Shown: positions 53,980-62,905 of the stretch, piece after piece
Layout of the letters: each line of letters begins with the position of its first letter
How positions within the stretch are numbered: position 1 is the stretch's first letter
From: Promethearchaeota archaeon
GTDB lineage: Archaea; Asgardarchaeota; Lokiarchaeia; Sigyniarchaeales; SOKP01
Assembly (NCBI GenBank): GCA_019058245.1
Contig: JAHPZJ010000024.1
Location: 30,036 to 94,035, forward strand
DNA length: 64,000 nt
Direction of reading: 5' to 3'
Notes under the pieces: generated by a model
Database searches by the model: none
Told to the model about the DNA's origin: nothing
Seen by the model: the letters and a program-made list of their open reading frames with translations, nothing else
Position numbers and translations under genes: made by a program

Positions 53980-54552
53980 ATGGAAAAATCTTTGCCATTT
54001 CTCGAAATTAAATTGGGAGATATATTTTTTGACCCAAAAGTGCAAATATTTTGCGTGAATCCTCATTTCAAATGTCCAATTTATGGGCATTCATGGACAT
54101 GTCCACCTGAAGCGCCCTATTTGGAAGAAACTATTTCTAAATATAAGAGATTTTATCTTATTTATGTTAAGATTAATTTAAAAGAGTATGTTCAAAAAAA
54201 AAAAGTTGAAAATCCAAAAAGAAGTGAAAAATCAATAAAAAATGAATTCTTCATGAAAAATCTTTTACGTGATAAACTTGAACGAGAAATTTTTGAATTC
54301 ATTAAGATTTTTCAATCCTTAAATGAAGAAAAACTTATTTTATGGGATGGATTTTGTAGAATTTGTTCTAATAAAGAAGACAAAGGATGTACTTATGACT
54401 CTGGTGATCCTTGTCGTTATCCAGATAAAAAAAGATATTCAATGGAAGCAATTGGGATTGATGTAACAAAAACAGTTATCAACTTAAATTTTAATTTGGA
54501 ATGGCCTCCTACTAATACCGTATATCGCTTTGGTCTAGTATGTTTAAAATAA
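53980..54552 (+). CDS. DUF2284 metal-binding protein
   Basis: The 190-residue protein shows KCPIYGHSWTCPPEAPYLEET, a WDGFCRIC and CTYDSGDPCRYPDKKRYSMEAIGID; these Cys groups are the DUF2284 signature. The family is predicted to bind iron or other metals and is found in anaerobes. Function unknown. Single gene convergent with purA. Confidence 0.85.
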   Translation: MEKSLPFLEIKLGDIFFDPKVQIFCVNPHFKCPIYGHSWTCPPEAPYLEETISKYKRFYLIYVKINLKEYVQKKKVENPKRSEKSIKNEFFMKNLLRDKLEREIFEFIKIFQSLNEEKLILWDGFCRICSNKEDKGCTYDSGDPCRYPDKKRYSMEAIGIDVTKTVINLNFNLEWPPTNTVYRFGLVCLK

Positions 54553-54570
54553 AAAATAAGGATAAAAAAA

Positions 54571-55872
54571 TTAGAAATTACAATCCTCTATGACTATAGT
54601 TTCTTTTCTATCAGGACCAATTGAAACGCATGCGATATTTAATTGAAGTTCCTCTCTAATTGCTTGAATATAAATTTTCATTGTCTCTGGAAGAGCATCA
54701 TAACCTTTTAGCGCAATATTAGTCCATTCTTCTCTTGTTTTTTCTTTCCAACCTTCGAAACTTTTATATATTGGCTTACAATACTCAATTATTTCTGATT
54801 GAATTGGCCAACTTTCAAGTATTTTACCATCTAATTCATAATTAACACATATTTTAATTGGATTTATATCTTCTAACGCATCTAAAAGAGTGATTATAAC
54901 TTTATCCACGCCATTAATCATAATTCCATATTTAATATTGAAAAGATCCAACCATCCAACCCTTCTTGGTCTACCAGTTACTGTGCCATATTCATGACCT
55001 TGTTCTCTAATTTTCTTAGCTGTATCATTAAATAATTCAGTTGGAAATCTTCCCTTTCCTACACGGGAAGTATATGCCTTTACAATACCAATTATTTTAT
55101 TTATTTTTTTTGGAGGAATTCCAGTGCCAGATGAAATACCTAACGCGTTTGCATTAGAAGATGTTCCATATGGATAAAATCCATGATCTACATCAAGTAA
55201 ACTACCTTGAGCAGCTTCAAAAAGAATTTTCTTTCCAGAATCAATAGCTTTATTCAAGTAATAAGCGGTGTCAATTACATAAGGTTTTAATTGCTCGCCA
55301 TAAGATTTATATTCTTCATAAATGGCTTCCAAATCAAGATCAACGTTAGGATCATAGATTGATATTAAATCCTTCTTAATCTTATATAATTTTTCTAATT
55401 TAGGTCTTAAGATCTTAGGATTTATTATGTCGTAAATTCGTAAACCCCACCGAGCTGCTTTATCAGAATAAGTTGGTCCAATTCCTCTTTTGGTTGTCCC
55501 AGCAGCATATTCTCCTTTAGTTTTTTCTTCTAATTCATCTAAAATACGATGAAAAGGAAAAATCACATGCGCTGTGGAACTCAACTTTAACTCAACATTC
55601 TTATTCAGTTTCTTTAAGTTTTCAATTTCTTCAAGTAAAACTTTCGGGTCAACTACACAACCATTAGCAATTACACCCTCTTTTTCTAAAGGAGCACCTG
55701 AAGGCATTAATTTAAATTTATATTTGACGCCATTAGCCTGTATAGTGTGACCTGCGTTATTTCCTCCATTATACCTTACTACAACATCCGCTTTTTGAGC
55801 AAAGTAATCTACAAACTTACCTTTTCCTTCATCGCCCCAACTTAACCCAACTACTGCAATAGTATTACTCAT
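54571..55872 (-). CDS. purA: Adenylosuccinate synthetase
   Basis: A 433-residue enzyme with LSWGDEGKGKFVDYFAQ (the P-loop-like GDEGKGK), YNGGNNAGHT, KFKLMPSG, GTTKRGIGPTYSDKAAR, FEAAQGSLLDVDHG, TSSNA, and VTGRPRRVGWLDL. It condenses IMP and aspartate with GTP to adenylosuccinate in AMP synthesis. The length is the full bacterial/eukaryotic type, not the shorter (about 340-residue) form of many archaea. Promoter-like AT stretch upstream; monocistronic. Confidence 0.96.
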   Translation of the reverse strand: MSNTIAVVGLSWGDEGKGKFVDYFAQKADVVVRYNGGNNAGHTIQANGVKYKFKLMPSGAPLEKEGVIANGCVVDPKVLLEEIENLKKLNKNVELKLSSTAHVIFPFHRILDELEEKTKGEYAAGTTKRGIGPTYSDKAARWGLRIYDIINPKILRPKLEKLYKIKKDLISIYDPNVDLDLEAIYEEYKSYGEQLKPYVIDTAYYLNKAIDSGKKILFEAAQGSLLDVDHGFYPYGTSSNANALGISSGTGIPPKKINKIIGIVKAYTSRVGKGRFPTELFNDTAKKIREQGHEYGTVTGRPRRVGWLDLFNIKYGIMINGVDKVIITLLDALEDINPIKICVNYELDGKILESWPIQSEIIEYCKPIYKSFEGWKEKTREEWTNIALKGYDALPETMKIYIQAIREELQLNIACVSIGPDRKETIVIEDCNF

Positions 55873-56077
55873 AAATCATTTTCCATTTAACATTTTTATA
55901 TATTATCTACACTTAAATTGTTCCAAAAAAGATTATTGAATACACTTTAAAAAATTTTCGGTATATAGGTAAGAACGGAAAAATAGTGGTTATATAATCA
56001 TTTTTATATGTGAATTTTCTTGTAAGACATAATCTATTTTTAATAATTCCTTACTAAAAGCCCTCATCGTTTTCGAT

Positions 56078-56995
56078 ATGCTTAAAAAAACTGTCCTTAT
56101 AGATTTGGCTCATAATGAAATGTTAAATATCGACGAAGAAGAGTTCAAGGAATTTTTGGATCTCCTTAAAAGATTAGATCTAAAAGTAAAAAAAAATGAA
56201 AGTGGTCAAATTTCTAAGGAAATCTTAGAAAATATAGATCTCTTAATTATTGGGAATCCGATTGATGATTTCTTTTCTAGTTTGGAAATAAAGTGTATTG
56301 TTGATCACGTAAGGAGTGGAAGTGGACTATTACTCTTGAGTGAATATGGTTCGGATTCTCTTCAAAAAACTAATCTTAATGATATTGCTGGAAAGTTTGG
56401 TATCCTTTTTGAAAAAAATCTAATTAAAGAAATGAATGATAATAACCAAAATTGTTCAAGTATATTACATATCCAAGATTTTCTTAAAAATCAAATAACA
56501 AAAAATTTAAGAGAGATGATAATGGGAGGTACATGTTCTTTACTCTTAAATAAAGAAGTAAAAACTTTACTAAAAACAGGTGAAAATTCTGTATGGGTCG
56601 AAGTCTATAATAATACATCTGAAAAATGGACAAAAGAGAATGAGAGACAACAAATTATTGCTGCATATACTGAATTTGGTCAAGGAAAAGTGATAGCAAT
56701 AGGGGATATCGATATTTTTACGTCGAATTCTAGAATTGGATTAAATTCATATGATAACCGAAAATTTATACAAAATGTAATTAATTGGTTAATAATTCCA
56801 GTTAAAGAATCAAAAGTTATGTTATTTATACTAAATCAACTCGGAGATCTACAATATCAAATCAGAGAATCTAATAAGATTCTTAATAATATTATAGAAA
56901 CTATGACTATTTTAGAAAAGAGAATTAGTTATATAGAAAATAACTCAAAGGGGTATTTACAGAAATCAGATTCAGAAGAAGGTTTTAAGATCTGA
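56078..56995 (+). CDS. GIFT/IFT52-like domain protein
   Basis: Residues 1-240 alternate strands and helices: VLIDLAHNEML, DLLIIGNPIDDF, VRSGSGLLLLSEYGSDS, IAAYTEFGQGKVIAIGDIDIFT, NRKFIQNVINWLI. This resembles the GIFT domain of IFT52 and GldG-like (DUF4350) proteins, a class I glutamine-amidotransferase-like fold without catalytic Cys. The last 55 residues are a coiled coil. Protein-binding scaffold is likely; the fold match is by pattern only. Confidence 0.72.
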   Translation: MLKKTVLIDLAHNEMLNIDEEEFKEFLDLLKRLDLKVKKNESGQISKEILENIDLLIIGNPIDDFFSSLEIKCIVDHVRSGSGLLLLSEYGSDSLQKTNLNDIAGKFGILFEKNLIKEMNDNNQNCSSILHIQDFLKNQITKNLREMIMGGTCSLLLNKEVKTLLKTGENSVWVEVYNNTSEKWTKENERQQIIAAYTEFGQGKVIAIGDIDIFTSNSRIGLNSYDNRKFIQNVINWLIIPVKESKVMLFILNQLGDLQYQIRESNKILNNIIETMTILEKRISYIENNSKGYLQKSDSEEGFKI

Positions 56996-57352
56996 TTAAT
57001 TATTTCATCGATGTGCATTTTTTTAAACGAATGATTCTTAAAATAGAACATCATATTTAATATACTACTACTTCATTATATAGTTAAAATATTTAGAATT
57101 TTTGAACTTAAGAAATATTGATCTACTCAAACATATATTTAGACTGGTAAAGTTAAACTTTAACTATAATAAAATGATGATGTAAATATTTGCCAATTTT
57201 TTTATTTATATATGATTTGATTTCGAGCTCTTTTCATCATTAACTTCATTCTCCTTTTACTGAAAAGAAGAATCTTAGTAAAATGTTTATATGTTTATAT
57301 ATCCTAAATTTATTCAGCTGATTTTGTAGTTGAAAGGTTGGGATATTTAGGC
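56996..57352. other. Intergenic region with small palindrome
   Basis: The 357-base spacer is AT-rich. AGTTAAA-C-TTTAACT (57151-57165) is a perfect 7-bp palindrome around one base, upstream of the surface-protein gene. Otherwise I see only AT-rich promoter-like sequence and no RNA or frame of useful length. Confidence 0.3.
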
Positions 57353-57757
57353 ATGAAAAAAGTGAAACTAAAACTAACAGCTTTAGCAATTTTCTCAATT
57401 ATTTTGTTATCCAACTATGTTCCATTTATTTCTAATTATTTAAATAAATCAGATTTAGATCCTGATCCTTATGATGAAGGATTAACCACTTATACCATTA
57501 CAGACAATGGAACTCTCAACCAAGCTGCATGCGCAGCCATATCTCAAGGAGATGTAAATATTACTTTTTATGCAAAAGATCTTGCGGGAAATGAAGCATC
57601 TGAAATGATTACCGTAAAAAAAGTCATTCCATCCGGAGGATTAGAACCAGGTGTAGTAATAATTATTGTTATCGTTTCTATAATCGGAGGAGTTGCAGTA
57701 GTAGCGGGTGTCTATATATTTATGAAAAAACGAGCAACACCAGCAACACCAGAATAA
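57353..57757 (+). CDS. Small secreted or membrane-anchored surface protein
   Basis: I start at ATG 57353, rather than TTG 57338, because it begins a proper signal peptide (KKVKLKLTALAIFSIILLSN). After it comes an acidic linker, then a short Ig-like fragment (DVNITFYAKDLAGNEASEMITV). A C-terminal TM segment (VVIIIVIVSIIGGVAVVAGVYIFM) and KKRATPATPE anchor it. Asgard surface proteins often end in such a beta-repeat plus TM plus KKRA tail. With only one partial repeat in 134 residues, this looks like a mini version or a deleted remnant of a larger protein. Confidence 0.7.
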   Translation: MKKVKLKLTALAIFSIILLSNYVPFISNYLNKSDLDPDPYDEGLTTYTITDNGTLNQAACAAISQGDVNITFYAKDLAGNEASEMITVKKVIPSGGLEPGVVIIIVIVSIIGGVAVVAGVYIFMKKRATPATPE

Positions 57758-57797
57758 TTCTTAATCATATTCCCCTTCATTATATGATTTTTAATCT

Positions 57798-57807
57798 AAA
57801 AAAAAAA
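57798..57807 (-). terminator. T10 terminator after the DUF362 gene
   Basis: Ten As on the plus strand, i.e. U10 in the minus-strand transcript, 30 bases past the DUF362 stop at 57838. Confidence 0.5.
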
Positions 57808-57837
57808 TTCAATAGAAAAAAAGTAATAATTAATAGA

Positions 57838-59061
57838 TTATTTTTTTGATTGAATTTCTACTTTAATTAAATTATAATTTCTTGTTCCTAGGCCAATTTC
57901 TTCAGCTAATTTTAATTGTAATTCCCAATGATTTGATTTTTTACCGCTAAAATCCATTTCTCCACTTTCTGGATCAAAACGAGGCGTGTGTGAAAACCAC
58001 TCATAAGGACCTTGAGTCGGAAGATCCTTGACATCAGAAAGAGCTGAATGAGGAGAAATTGAAGATTGATGTATCAGATCTATAGTAGCTTGATCTAATG
58101 CCACGGGATCCAGGGAAGCTAAAACTCCAATATCAGGAACAAATGGAACATCCGAACCACCTGTACAATCACATTGATATGTAATATCAATTGCATAATT
58201 AATGCAAAATATTTTTTCTTTTCCGAAATATTCAACGACTCCTTTTGCATTATCAACCATTTGTGCAGTAAACTCATCACGCGTAACTGTACCAATATTG
58301 ATTACTTTATCTTTACATACTGAAGCACACATATAGCAAAATTTACATTTTTCTTTTTCAAAAACTAATTTATTATTAAGATCCTTAGCTAAAGCTTTTG
58401 TTGGGCATATATTAATGCAATTTCTGCATTCAGTATTACAATTTTCAAAATCAATTTCAAATGTTTTTCCTGTATGCGCTTCTGCCTTACCTCCCTTACT
58501 CACACATCCAATTCCAAGATTTTTAATTGATCCACCAAAACCTCCACTTGGATGGCCCTTAAAATGAGTAGCTAATATTAAATAATCAAACTCACGTAAA
58601 CGTCCTGCTACTAAGACTTCTTTGAATCTCCTACCATCAATTTTTTGAATTTCAATATCCTCTCCAGTTTTTCCATCAAGCATTAGAATTGGAGCACCCA
58701 TAGTTTCCTCTGTAAAACCATGGAGAAGTGCAACTTTTAGATATTCTTCTTCAGTAGCTCTACCACTATATTCTGTATGTGTTCCAGAAACACTTTCAGG
58801 AACGCCCCATCCACAAGATTCTGCAACTGAGGGAATAGCTCCTAATTCTTTAACGAAATCACATAAAAATCGAATGTAACTTGGACGGAGATATCTAATG
58901 TTCTCTAATGCTCCAAAATGGGTTTTAATTACTACTTTATCACCATTTTTAATTCTTTGTTCAATTCCAATCTTTTTCAAAGCTAAAGGAGCCTTAAATT
59001 TACTCATACTCTGATCGTGAGAATGGGTTCGAGCAGTAAAATAAAATACATCTGATTTCAT
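57838..59061 (-). CDS. DUF362 ferredoxin-like protein
   Basis: The DUF362 body holds GDKVVIKTHFGALEN, AESCGWGVPESVSGTHTEYS and LATHFKGHPSGGFGGSIKNLGIG. Two 4Fe-4S motifs follow: CNTECRNCINICP and CKFCYMCASVC. Total 407 residues. The family is common in anaerobes and lies near radical or reductive enzymes; its reaction is not known to me. Conserved Cys and dehydrogenase-like strand order suggest electron transfer. Single gene. Confidence 0.87.
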   Translation of the reverse strand: MKSDVFYFTARTHSHDQSMSKFKAPLALKKIGIEQRIKNGDKVVIKTHFGALENIRYLRPSYIRFLCDFVKELGAIPSVAESCGWGVPESVSGTHTEYSGRATEEEYLKVALLHGFTEETMGAPILMLDGKTGEDIEIQKIDGRRFKEVLVAGRLREFDYLILATHFKGHPSGGFGGSIKNLGIGCVSKGGKAEAHTGKTFEIDFENCNTECRNCINICPTKALAKDLNNKLVFEKEKCKFCYMCASVCKDKVINIGTVTRDEFTAQMVDNAKGVVEYFGKEKIFCINYAIDITYQCDCTGGSDVPFVPDIGVLASLDPVALDQATIDLIHQSSISPHSALSDVKDLPTQGPYEWFSHTPRFDPESGEMDFSGKKSNHWELQLKLAEEIGLGTRNYNLIKVEIQSKK

Positions 59062-59211
59062 TTTTTTTCACAATAAAAAAGCTATGATCAACTCACACAA
59101 ATAATTAGAGTTTCAAATTTTAGACACAAAATATTTTAAAACTAATTAATTCTATCTATATAATATATAAGCAGATTTATGACTCTAAATAAATAATATT
59201 ATAATATTATA

Positions 59212-59442
59212 ATGGCTCGCTGCCCCGAATGTGGAGGATTTATGAAATACCATTCAGCCATAAAACAGGTTGTGTGCCAATCATGTGGATTGTCGCTTAC
59301 TAGACATGAATTAGATAGATATTGGCAAAAAGTAAGAAGTGAAAATATCACAGATGATGATTCTTTACAACAAAAGAAAAATCGACGTAAAGAGTGGTTA
59401 GAATGGTACTCAAGTTCAAAATCCGATAAAGAACATTATTAA
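59212..59442 (+). CDS. Small zinc-ribbon protein (76 aa)
   Basis: Residues 3-35 form a TFIIB-like zinc ribbon: CPECGGFMKYHSAIKQVVCQSCG. The rest is a charged helix (HELDRYWQKV, KNRRKEWLEWYSSS). The first Cys pair plus Gly-Gly-Phe pattern is common in small archaeal zinc ribbons. It could bind RNA polymerase or RNA. The ATG lies in an AT-rich region with a TATA-like stretch (TATATAATATATAAG) 40 bases upstream. Confidence 0.75.
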   Translation: MARCPECGGFMKYHSAIKQVVCQSCGLSLTRHELDRYWQKVRSENITDDDSLQQKKNRRKEWLEWYSSSKSDKEHY

Positions 59443-59475
59443 AAGTAGAAAGATTAAGGATTTTCTATATTATAA

Positions 59476-59496
59476 GTGATTTTTATATAAAATCAC
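59476..59496. repeat. Perfect hairpin in convergent spacer
   Basis: GTGATTTT (59476-59483) and AAAATCAC (59489-59496) pair perfectly around TATAT. A run of ten A (59499-59508) follows. It sits between two convergent genes and can act as a bidirectional terminator-like structure; an A-run after it does not give a U-tract for the plus-strand gene. Confidence 0.45.
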
Positions 59497-59541
59497 ATAA
59501 AAAAAAAAGAGTCATATTGATTAAAATATTAAAATTTTGAA

Positions 59542-60735
59542 TTAACTCCTAAATTTTCTTTCTATAATATCTTCTAATAACTCAGCTAGTTTTTTTGCCG
59601 GGATGTCTAAAAGAGTAATTTCTAGATGTCTTCCACGTGTCGCTTCCTCAATTCTTACTGTTTTAGAACTAACAATTTTTAATTGAGTAAGTTGGCGCAC
59701 ATATTTTCTAAAACTCATTTTAACATGTGGTTCTACAGAATAATTTTCACATATTGCATTATATTCTTCAAACGCATCATCAACTAATGTAAAAGGATCA
59801 TCTTTATCGTATAAAGATCTAACAATACCATATAATGCAAAAATTTCTTGATCTTTTAATTCATCAATGATATCATTTCTAAAAGTAGGATATACATCAT
59901 TCGAAGCTTCTCTAACTATATCAGCAGTAATACTATTAAATTCTTCTTTATCGCAATATGATCCGCTTTTTCTTAATATTTCAATACCATGTCTCATATT
60001 TTTATGCTCGACAGTAATTTGGCATATCATTGACAATAGTTCTTGGGAAATAACATCTTCTTTTAATGCAAGATCACTACGATATTTTAGTATTTGCATT
60101 GCTTCGTCAAATCCATAGGGTTTAAGTTGAATTTTTTCATTTAATCTACTTAAAATCCTCTCATTTTCAATAGTCATCCAATCTTTACTTCTAGAAATTA
60201 AAAGTAATGATAATTTTGCATTTTGATGACCAAAAGTCTCAGCAATATCTAAAAATGCTAATACATCATCTGGTTTCAAAAGGTGAATCTCATCAATAAT
60301 TAATAACATATAACCTTGCTCCCGGATAAGTTGTGAAAGAATGAGCTTCAATGCTTCGTCATCACTAAAACCTCTTCCACTACCATGTTGATATTTTGCA
60401 AGAAGTTCTCTAATTATCTTACTTTTAGAACGAAAATTAATACAATTAAAATATTCAATAAATAGATTAACATCATTCTCAATTGCAATAGTTCTAAATG
60501 TTCTTCCAAAAAATCGAGCTGTACAGGTTTTTCCGACACCACCCTTTCCCAAAATTAAACAATTTATGGAAGGCTGCTCCTTTTCCTCTAAGATCCTCCG
60601 ATAATTAAATATTAATGTTTTTAGAGCATCATCACGACAGTATAATTTTTCTGGTACATAACTTAAATCAAGAGAGCTTGCCTGTCGAAAAACAGATTTT
60701 TTCTGAAATTGTTTTCTGAACTCATCCTCATCCAT
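59542..60735 (-). CDS. Orc1/Cdc6-like AAA+ ATPase
   Basis: The N-terminus SYVPEKLYCRDDALKTL matches the Cdc6 entry motif. Walker A is GKGGVGKT (63-70), Walker B LLIIDEIH (Asp148-Glu149), and LSRLNEKIQLKPYGFDEAMQIL gives the sensor-2/lid start. The C-terminal part (about 290-397) looks like a winged helix (FRKYVRQLTQLKIVSSKTV). Archaeal Cdc6 binds origins and loads MCM. It has short N-terminal spacing typical of the family. No obvious ORB repeat flanks it. A paralogous AAA+ role, not replication, remains possible. Confidence 0.8.
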   Translation of the reverse strand: MDEDEFRKQFQKKSVFRQASSLDLSYVPEKLYCRDDALKTLIFNYRRILEEKEQPSINCLILGKGGVGKTCTARFFGRTFRTIAIENDVNLFIEYFNCINFRSKSKIIRELLAKYQHGSGRGFSDDEALKLILSQLIREQGYMLLIIDEIHLLKPDDVLAFLDIAETFGHQNAKLSLLLISRSKDWMTIENERILSRLNEKIQLKPYGFDEAMQILKYRSDLALKEDVISQELLSMICQITVEHKNMRHGIEILRKSGSYCDKEEFNSITADIVREASNDVYPTFRNDIIDELKDQEIFALYGIVRSLYDKDDPFTLVDDAFEEYNAICENYSVEPHVKMSFRKYVRQLTQLKIVSSKTVRIEEATRGRHLEITLLDIPAKKLAELLEDIIERKFRS

Positions 60736-60870
60736 GTTAAATCGAGAAGACTCACTATATAATTTTGATGTATAAGTAATAAAAGAACAATTTAAGTTAA
60801 AATTTTCTTATACTTATTAAATTATTTTTTATTTCTAATAAATGTAATAACTAAAGAAGTAGAGTAAAAT

Positions 60871-61794
60871 CTATAATTTGTCTAAATTATTTAAAGGATG
60901 CATCTGAGAGTATGATTCTTTTAATTTTGTTATGTCATTTTTAGCATAAATTCGTGTTGTGTTTGGACTTGAATGTCCTAAAATATCTTGTAATTCACTA
61001 ATATCCATTCCTGAACGTCTTAAATGAGTCGCTCCTGTATGTCTAAAAACATGAGGTGTGATTATTTTAGATTCAGAAAATCCACACTTTTCTTTAATTG
61101 TTTTGATATCTGTTTGCACAACTCGTGGATTTAATTTTTGGTTCCTTGTATTTACTAATAAATAATCTTCATAATCATAATTTATTCTGTTTCTAAGATG
61201 CTCTTTAAATATTTCCAGAGTTTTTTGATCAACAGGGACTATTCTCTCTTTATTTCCCTTCCCACGAAGCTGAATATAACCTCTTTCGAAATCTATGTCC
61301 CTTATTTTTATATTACATAATTCGCTCACCCTCGCCATAGTTGAATATAATAATCTAACAATCAAATAATATCGTTCACTTTTTCGAGAGTTGAATAATC
61401 GTCGATTCTTGAGTTTTATAAAAATCTCTTCTATGTCAGAAATTTTTAGAAATTTAGGTAGGCTTTCTTCAAGTTTAATTTTTGGAGATCTAATTGTACT
61501 CATAGGATCTTTTGGTATAAACTCATTGAGAGTTAAAAATTTAAAGTAAGAACGTAATGATGCTATCTTTCTACCAATACCTTTCTTAGTATAGTTCATA
61601 TCATTTAATTTTTTTAAAAACAACCGAATTTTTTGGCGTAAAAAGGGCGAATTTATTTGGAGATCTCCTATAAGTTCAATGAATTTTTGAAGATCATAAC
61701 GATAAGCTTTTATGGTTGATGGTGAGCAGCCTTCCTCAACCTCTTTTGCGACTAAGAAGTCTTCAATAAAATTAGATATTTTGTAGTTTTCCAT
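60871..61794 (-). CDS. Tyrosine recombinase (Xer-like)
   Basis: The 307-residue enzyme has the SAM-like N-terminal domain (PSTIKAYRYDLQKFIE) and all catalytic residues: Arg155 in MARVSEL, Lys179 in RGKGNKE, His248-x2-Arg251 (HVFRHTGATHLRR), His274 (LGHSS) and Tyr283 (RIYAKND). Size and pattern match XerA/XerD. It resolves chromosome dimers, or is an integrase. Lies 135 bases from the Cdc6-like gene on the same strand, with a palindrome just upstream. Confidence 0.88.
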   Translation of the reverse strand: MENYKISNFIEDFLVAKEVEEGCSPSTIKAYRYDLQKFIELIGDLQINSPFLRQKIRLFLKKLNDMNYTKKGIGRKIASLRSYFKFLTLNEFIPKDPMSTIRSPKIKLEESLPKFLKISDIEEIFIKLKNRRLFNSRKSERYYLIVRLLYSTMARVSELCNIKIRDIDFERGYIQLRGKGNKERIVPVDQKTLEIFKEHLRNRINYDYEDYLLVNTRNQKLNPRVVQTDIKTIKEKCGFSESKIITPHVFRHTGATHLRRSGMDISELQDILGHSSPNTTRIYAKNDITKLKESYSQMHPLNNLDKL

Positions 61795-61814
61795 GTTATA
61801 TGGAAATCATCGTG

Positions 61815-61838
61815 ATAATACAAAATATAGTGTATTAT
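61815..61838. repeat. 24-bp palindrome next to the recombinase start
   Basis: ATAATACA and TGTATTAT are perfect 8-bp arms separated by 8 bases (AAATATAG), 20 bases upstream of the recombinase start codon. Possible operator for autoregulation or a recombination site. The arms do not fit the usual dif consensus with ATAA-N6-TTAT at the core, so a dif site is not claimed. Confidence 0.4.
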
Positions 61839-61863
61839 GGAGGTATATATCTCATGTAAGCAT

Positions 61864-62811
61864 TTATTTTGATTGTCCTTCTGGTCCGTACCAACCTTGT
61901 TTTATATATAGATATGCATTCATTGCCGCTGTCGTGGCTTCACCAGTAGCAGTTGTTACCTGTCGGATTCCTCCAGTAACATCCCCCGCCGCATATATAC
62001 CTGGGAAATTAGTTTCTTGATTTCTGTTAACTTTAATGCAATTATTTTCATCAAGTTCGACACCTGCTTTTTTTGCTAAGTCACTCTGTGGCTCAACTCC
62101 TATTGCTATGAATAAAGCTTTTACATCAATATTAGAAATTTCACCTGTTTCAAGATTTTTAACTTTTAATTGAACTAATTTGTTGTCTTTAGTTATTGCT
62201 TCTTCAACCACACAGTTATACATTGGTTCAACATTCGGTAATTCATCAACTTCATCTGCAATGCACGCTTCTGCTCGCATACAATGACGTCTATGAATAA
62301 GATATACTTTTTTTGCAATACCAGAAAGATAAATAACTTCTAGACCAGCAGCATTACTACCTCCAACTGTTGCAACAACTTGATCTCGAAATAATGGGCC
62401 GTCACAAGTTGCACAGTAAGATATTCCATTACCCACTAATTCAAATTCATTAGATAAGCCAAGGGTTAAATGCTTTGATCCAGTTGCTATAATTATTGCT
62501 TTAGCTTTTGTGTCTCCTTCATAAGTTGTTACTGTCATTTCTTTTGGATTAATTGCTGAGACTTCATTAAAGAAAAAAGATGTGCCCCAATTTTCAGCCT
62601 GTTTTCTCATTTTTTCTGTTAGTTCAAGTCCATTAATACTATCAAAACCAGGATAGTTTTCGATTTTAGGAGCGGTTCCTGCTAAACCTCCAAATCCCTT
62701 ACTCTCAAAGAGCGCAGTTTTTAATCCCATCCTTCCACCGTAAATAGCTGCTGTTAAACCAGCAGGTCCACCACCAATAATAGCAAGCTCTATTTCATTT
62801 TTATTAGACAA
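61864..62811 (-). CDS. trxB: Thioredoxin-disulfide reductase
   Basis: A 315-residue flavoprotein with FAD motif GGGPAGLTAA, GFGGLAGTAPKIENYPGF, the redox-active Cys133-Ala-Thr-Cys136, a second Rossmann GGSNAAGLEV and the C-terminal FAD-binding GIYAAGDVTGGIRQV. It should reduce thioredoxin or a glutaredoxin-like partner with NAD(P)H. The second nucleotide motif (GGSNAA) and following residues lack a clear HRRxxxR; HRRHCMRAE occurs, so NADPH is plausible. Neighbouring paralogue at 62906 lacks the Cys pair. Confidence 0.94.
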   Translation of the reverse strand: MSNKNEIELAIIGGGPAGLTAAIYGGRMGLKTALFESKGFGGLAGTAPKIENYPGFDSINGLELTEKMRKQAENWGTSFFFNEVSAINPKEMTVTTYEGDTKAKAIIIATGSKHLTLGLSNEFELVGNGISYCATCDGPLFRDQVVATVGGSNAAGLEVIYLSGIAKKVYLIHRRHCMRAEACIADEVDELPNVEPMYNCVVEEAITKDNKLVQLKVKNLETGEISNIDVKALFIAIGVEPQSDLAKKAGVELDENNCIKVNRNQETNFPGIYAAGDVTGGIRQVTTATGEATTAAMNAYLYIKQGWYGPEGQSK

Positions 62812-62905
62812 TTTTAATCTCCATATCTTTATTGCTTAACCAAATTTACTTAATTATAATCTTTTTAGTTTTTTAATATTTTTTTCAATTCCCCTTTTGA
62901 ACAAT

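Noticed and set aside
59443..60870. Replication origin with ORB repeats
   Set aside because: No repeated G/C-containing ORB-like motif was seen flanking the Cdc6-like gene.
61815..61838. dif site for the recombinase
   Set aside because: Arms and 8-base spacer do not match the XerCD/XerA dif pattern with ATAA-N6-TTAT core.
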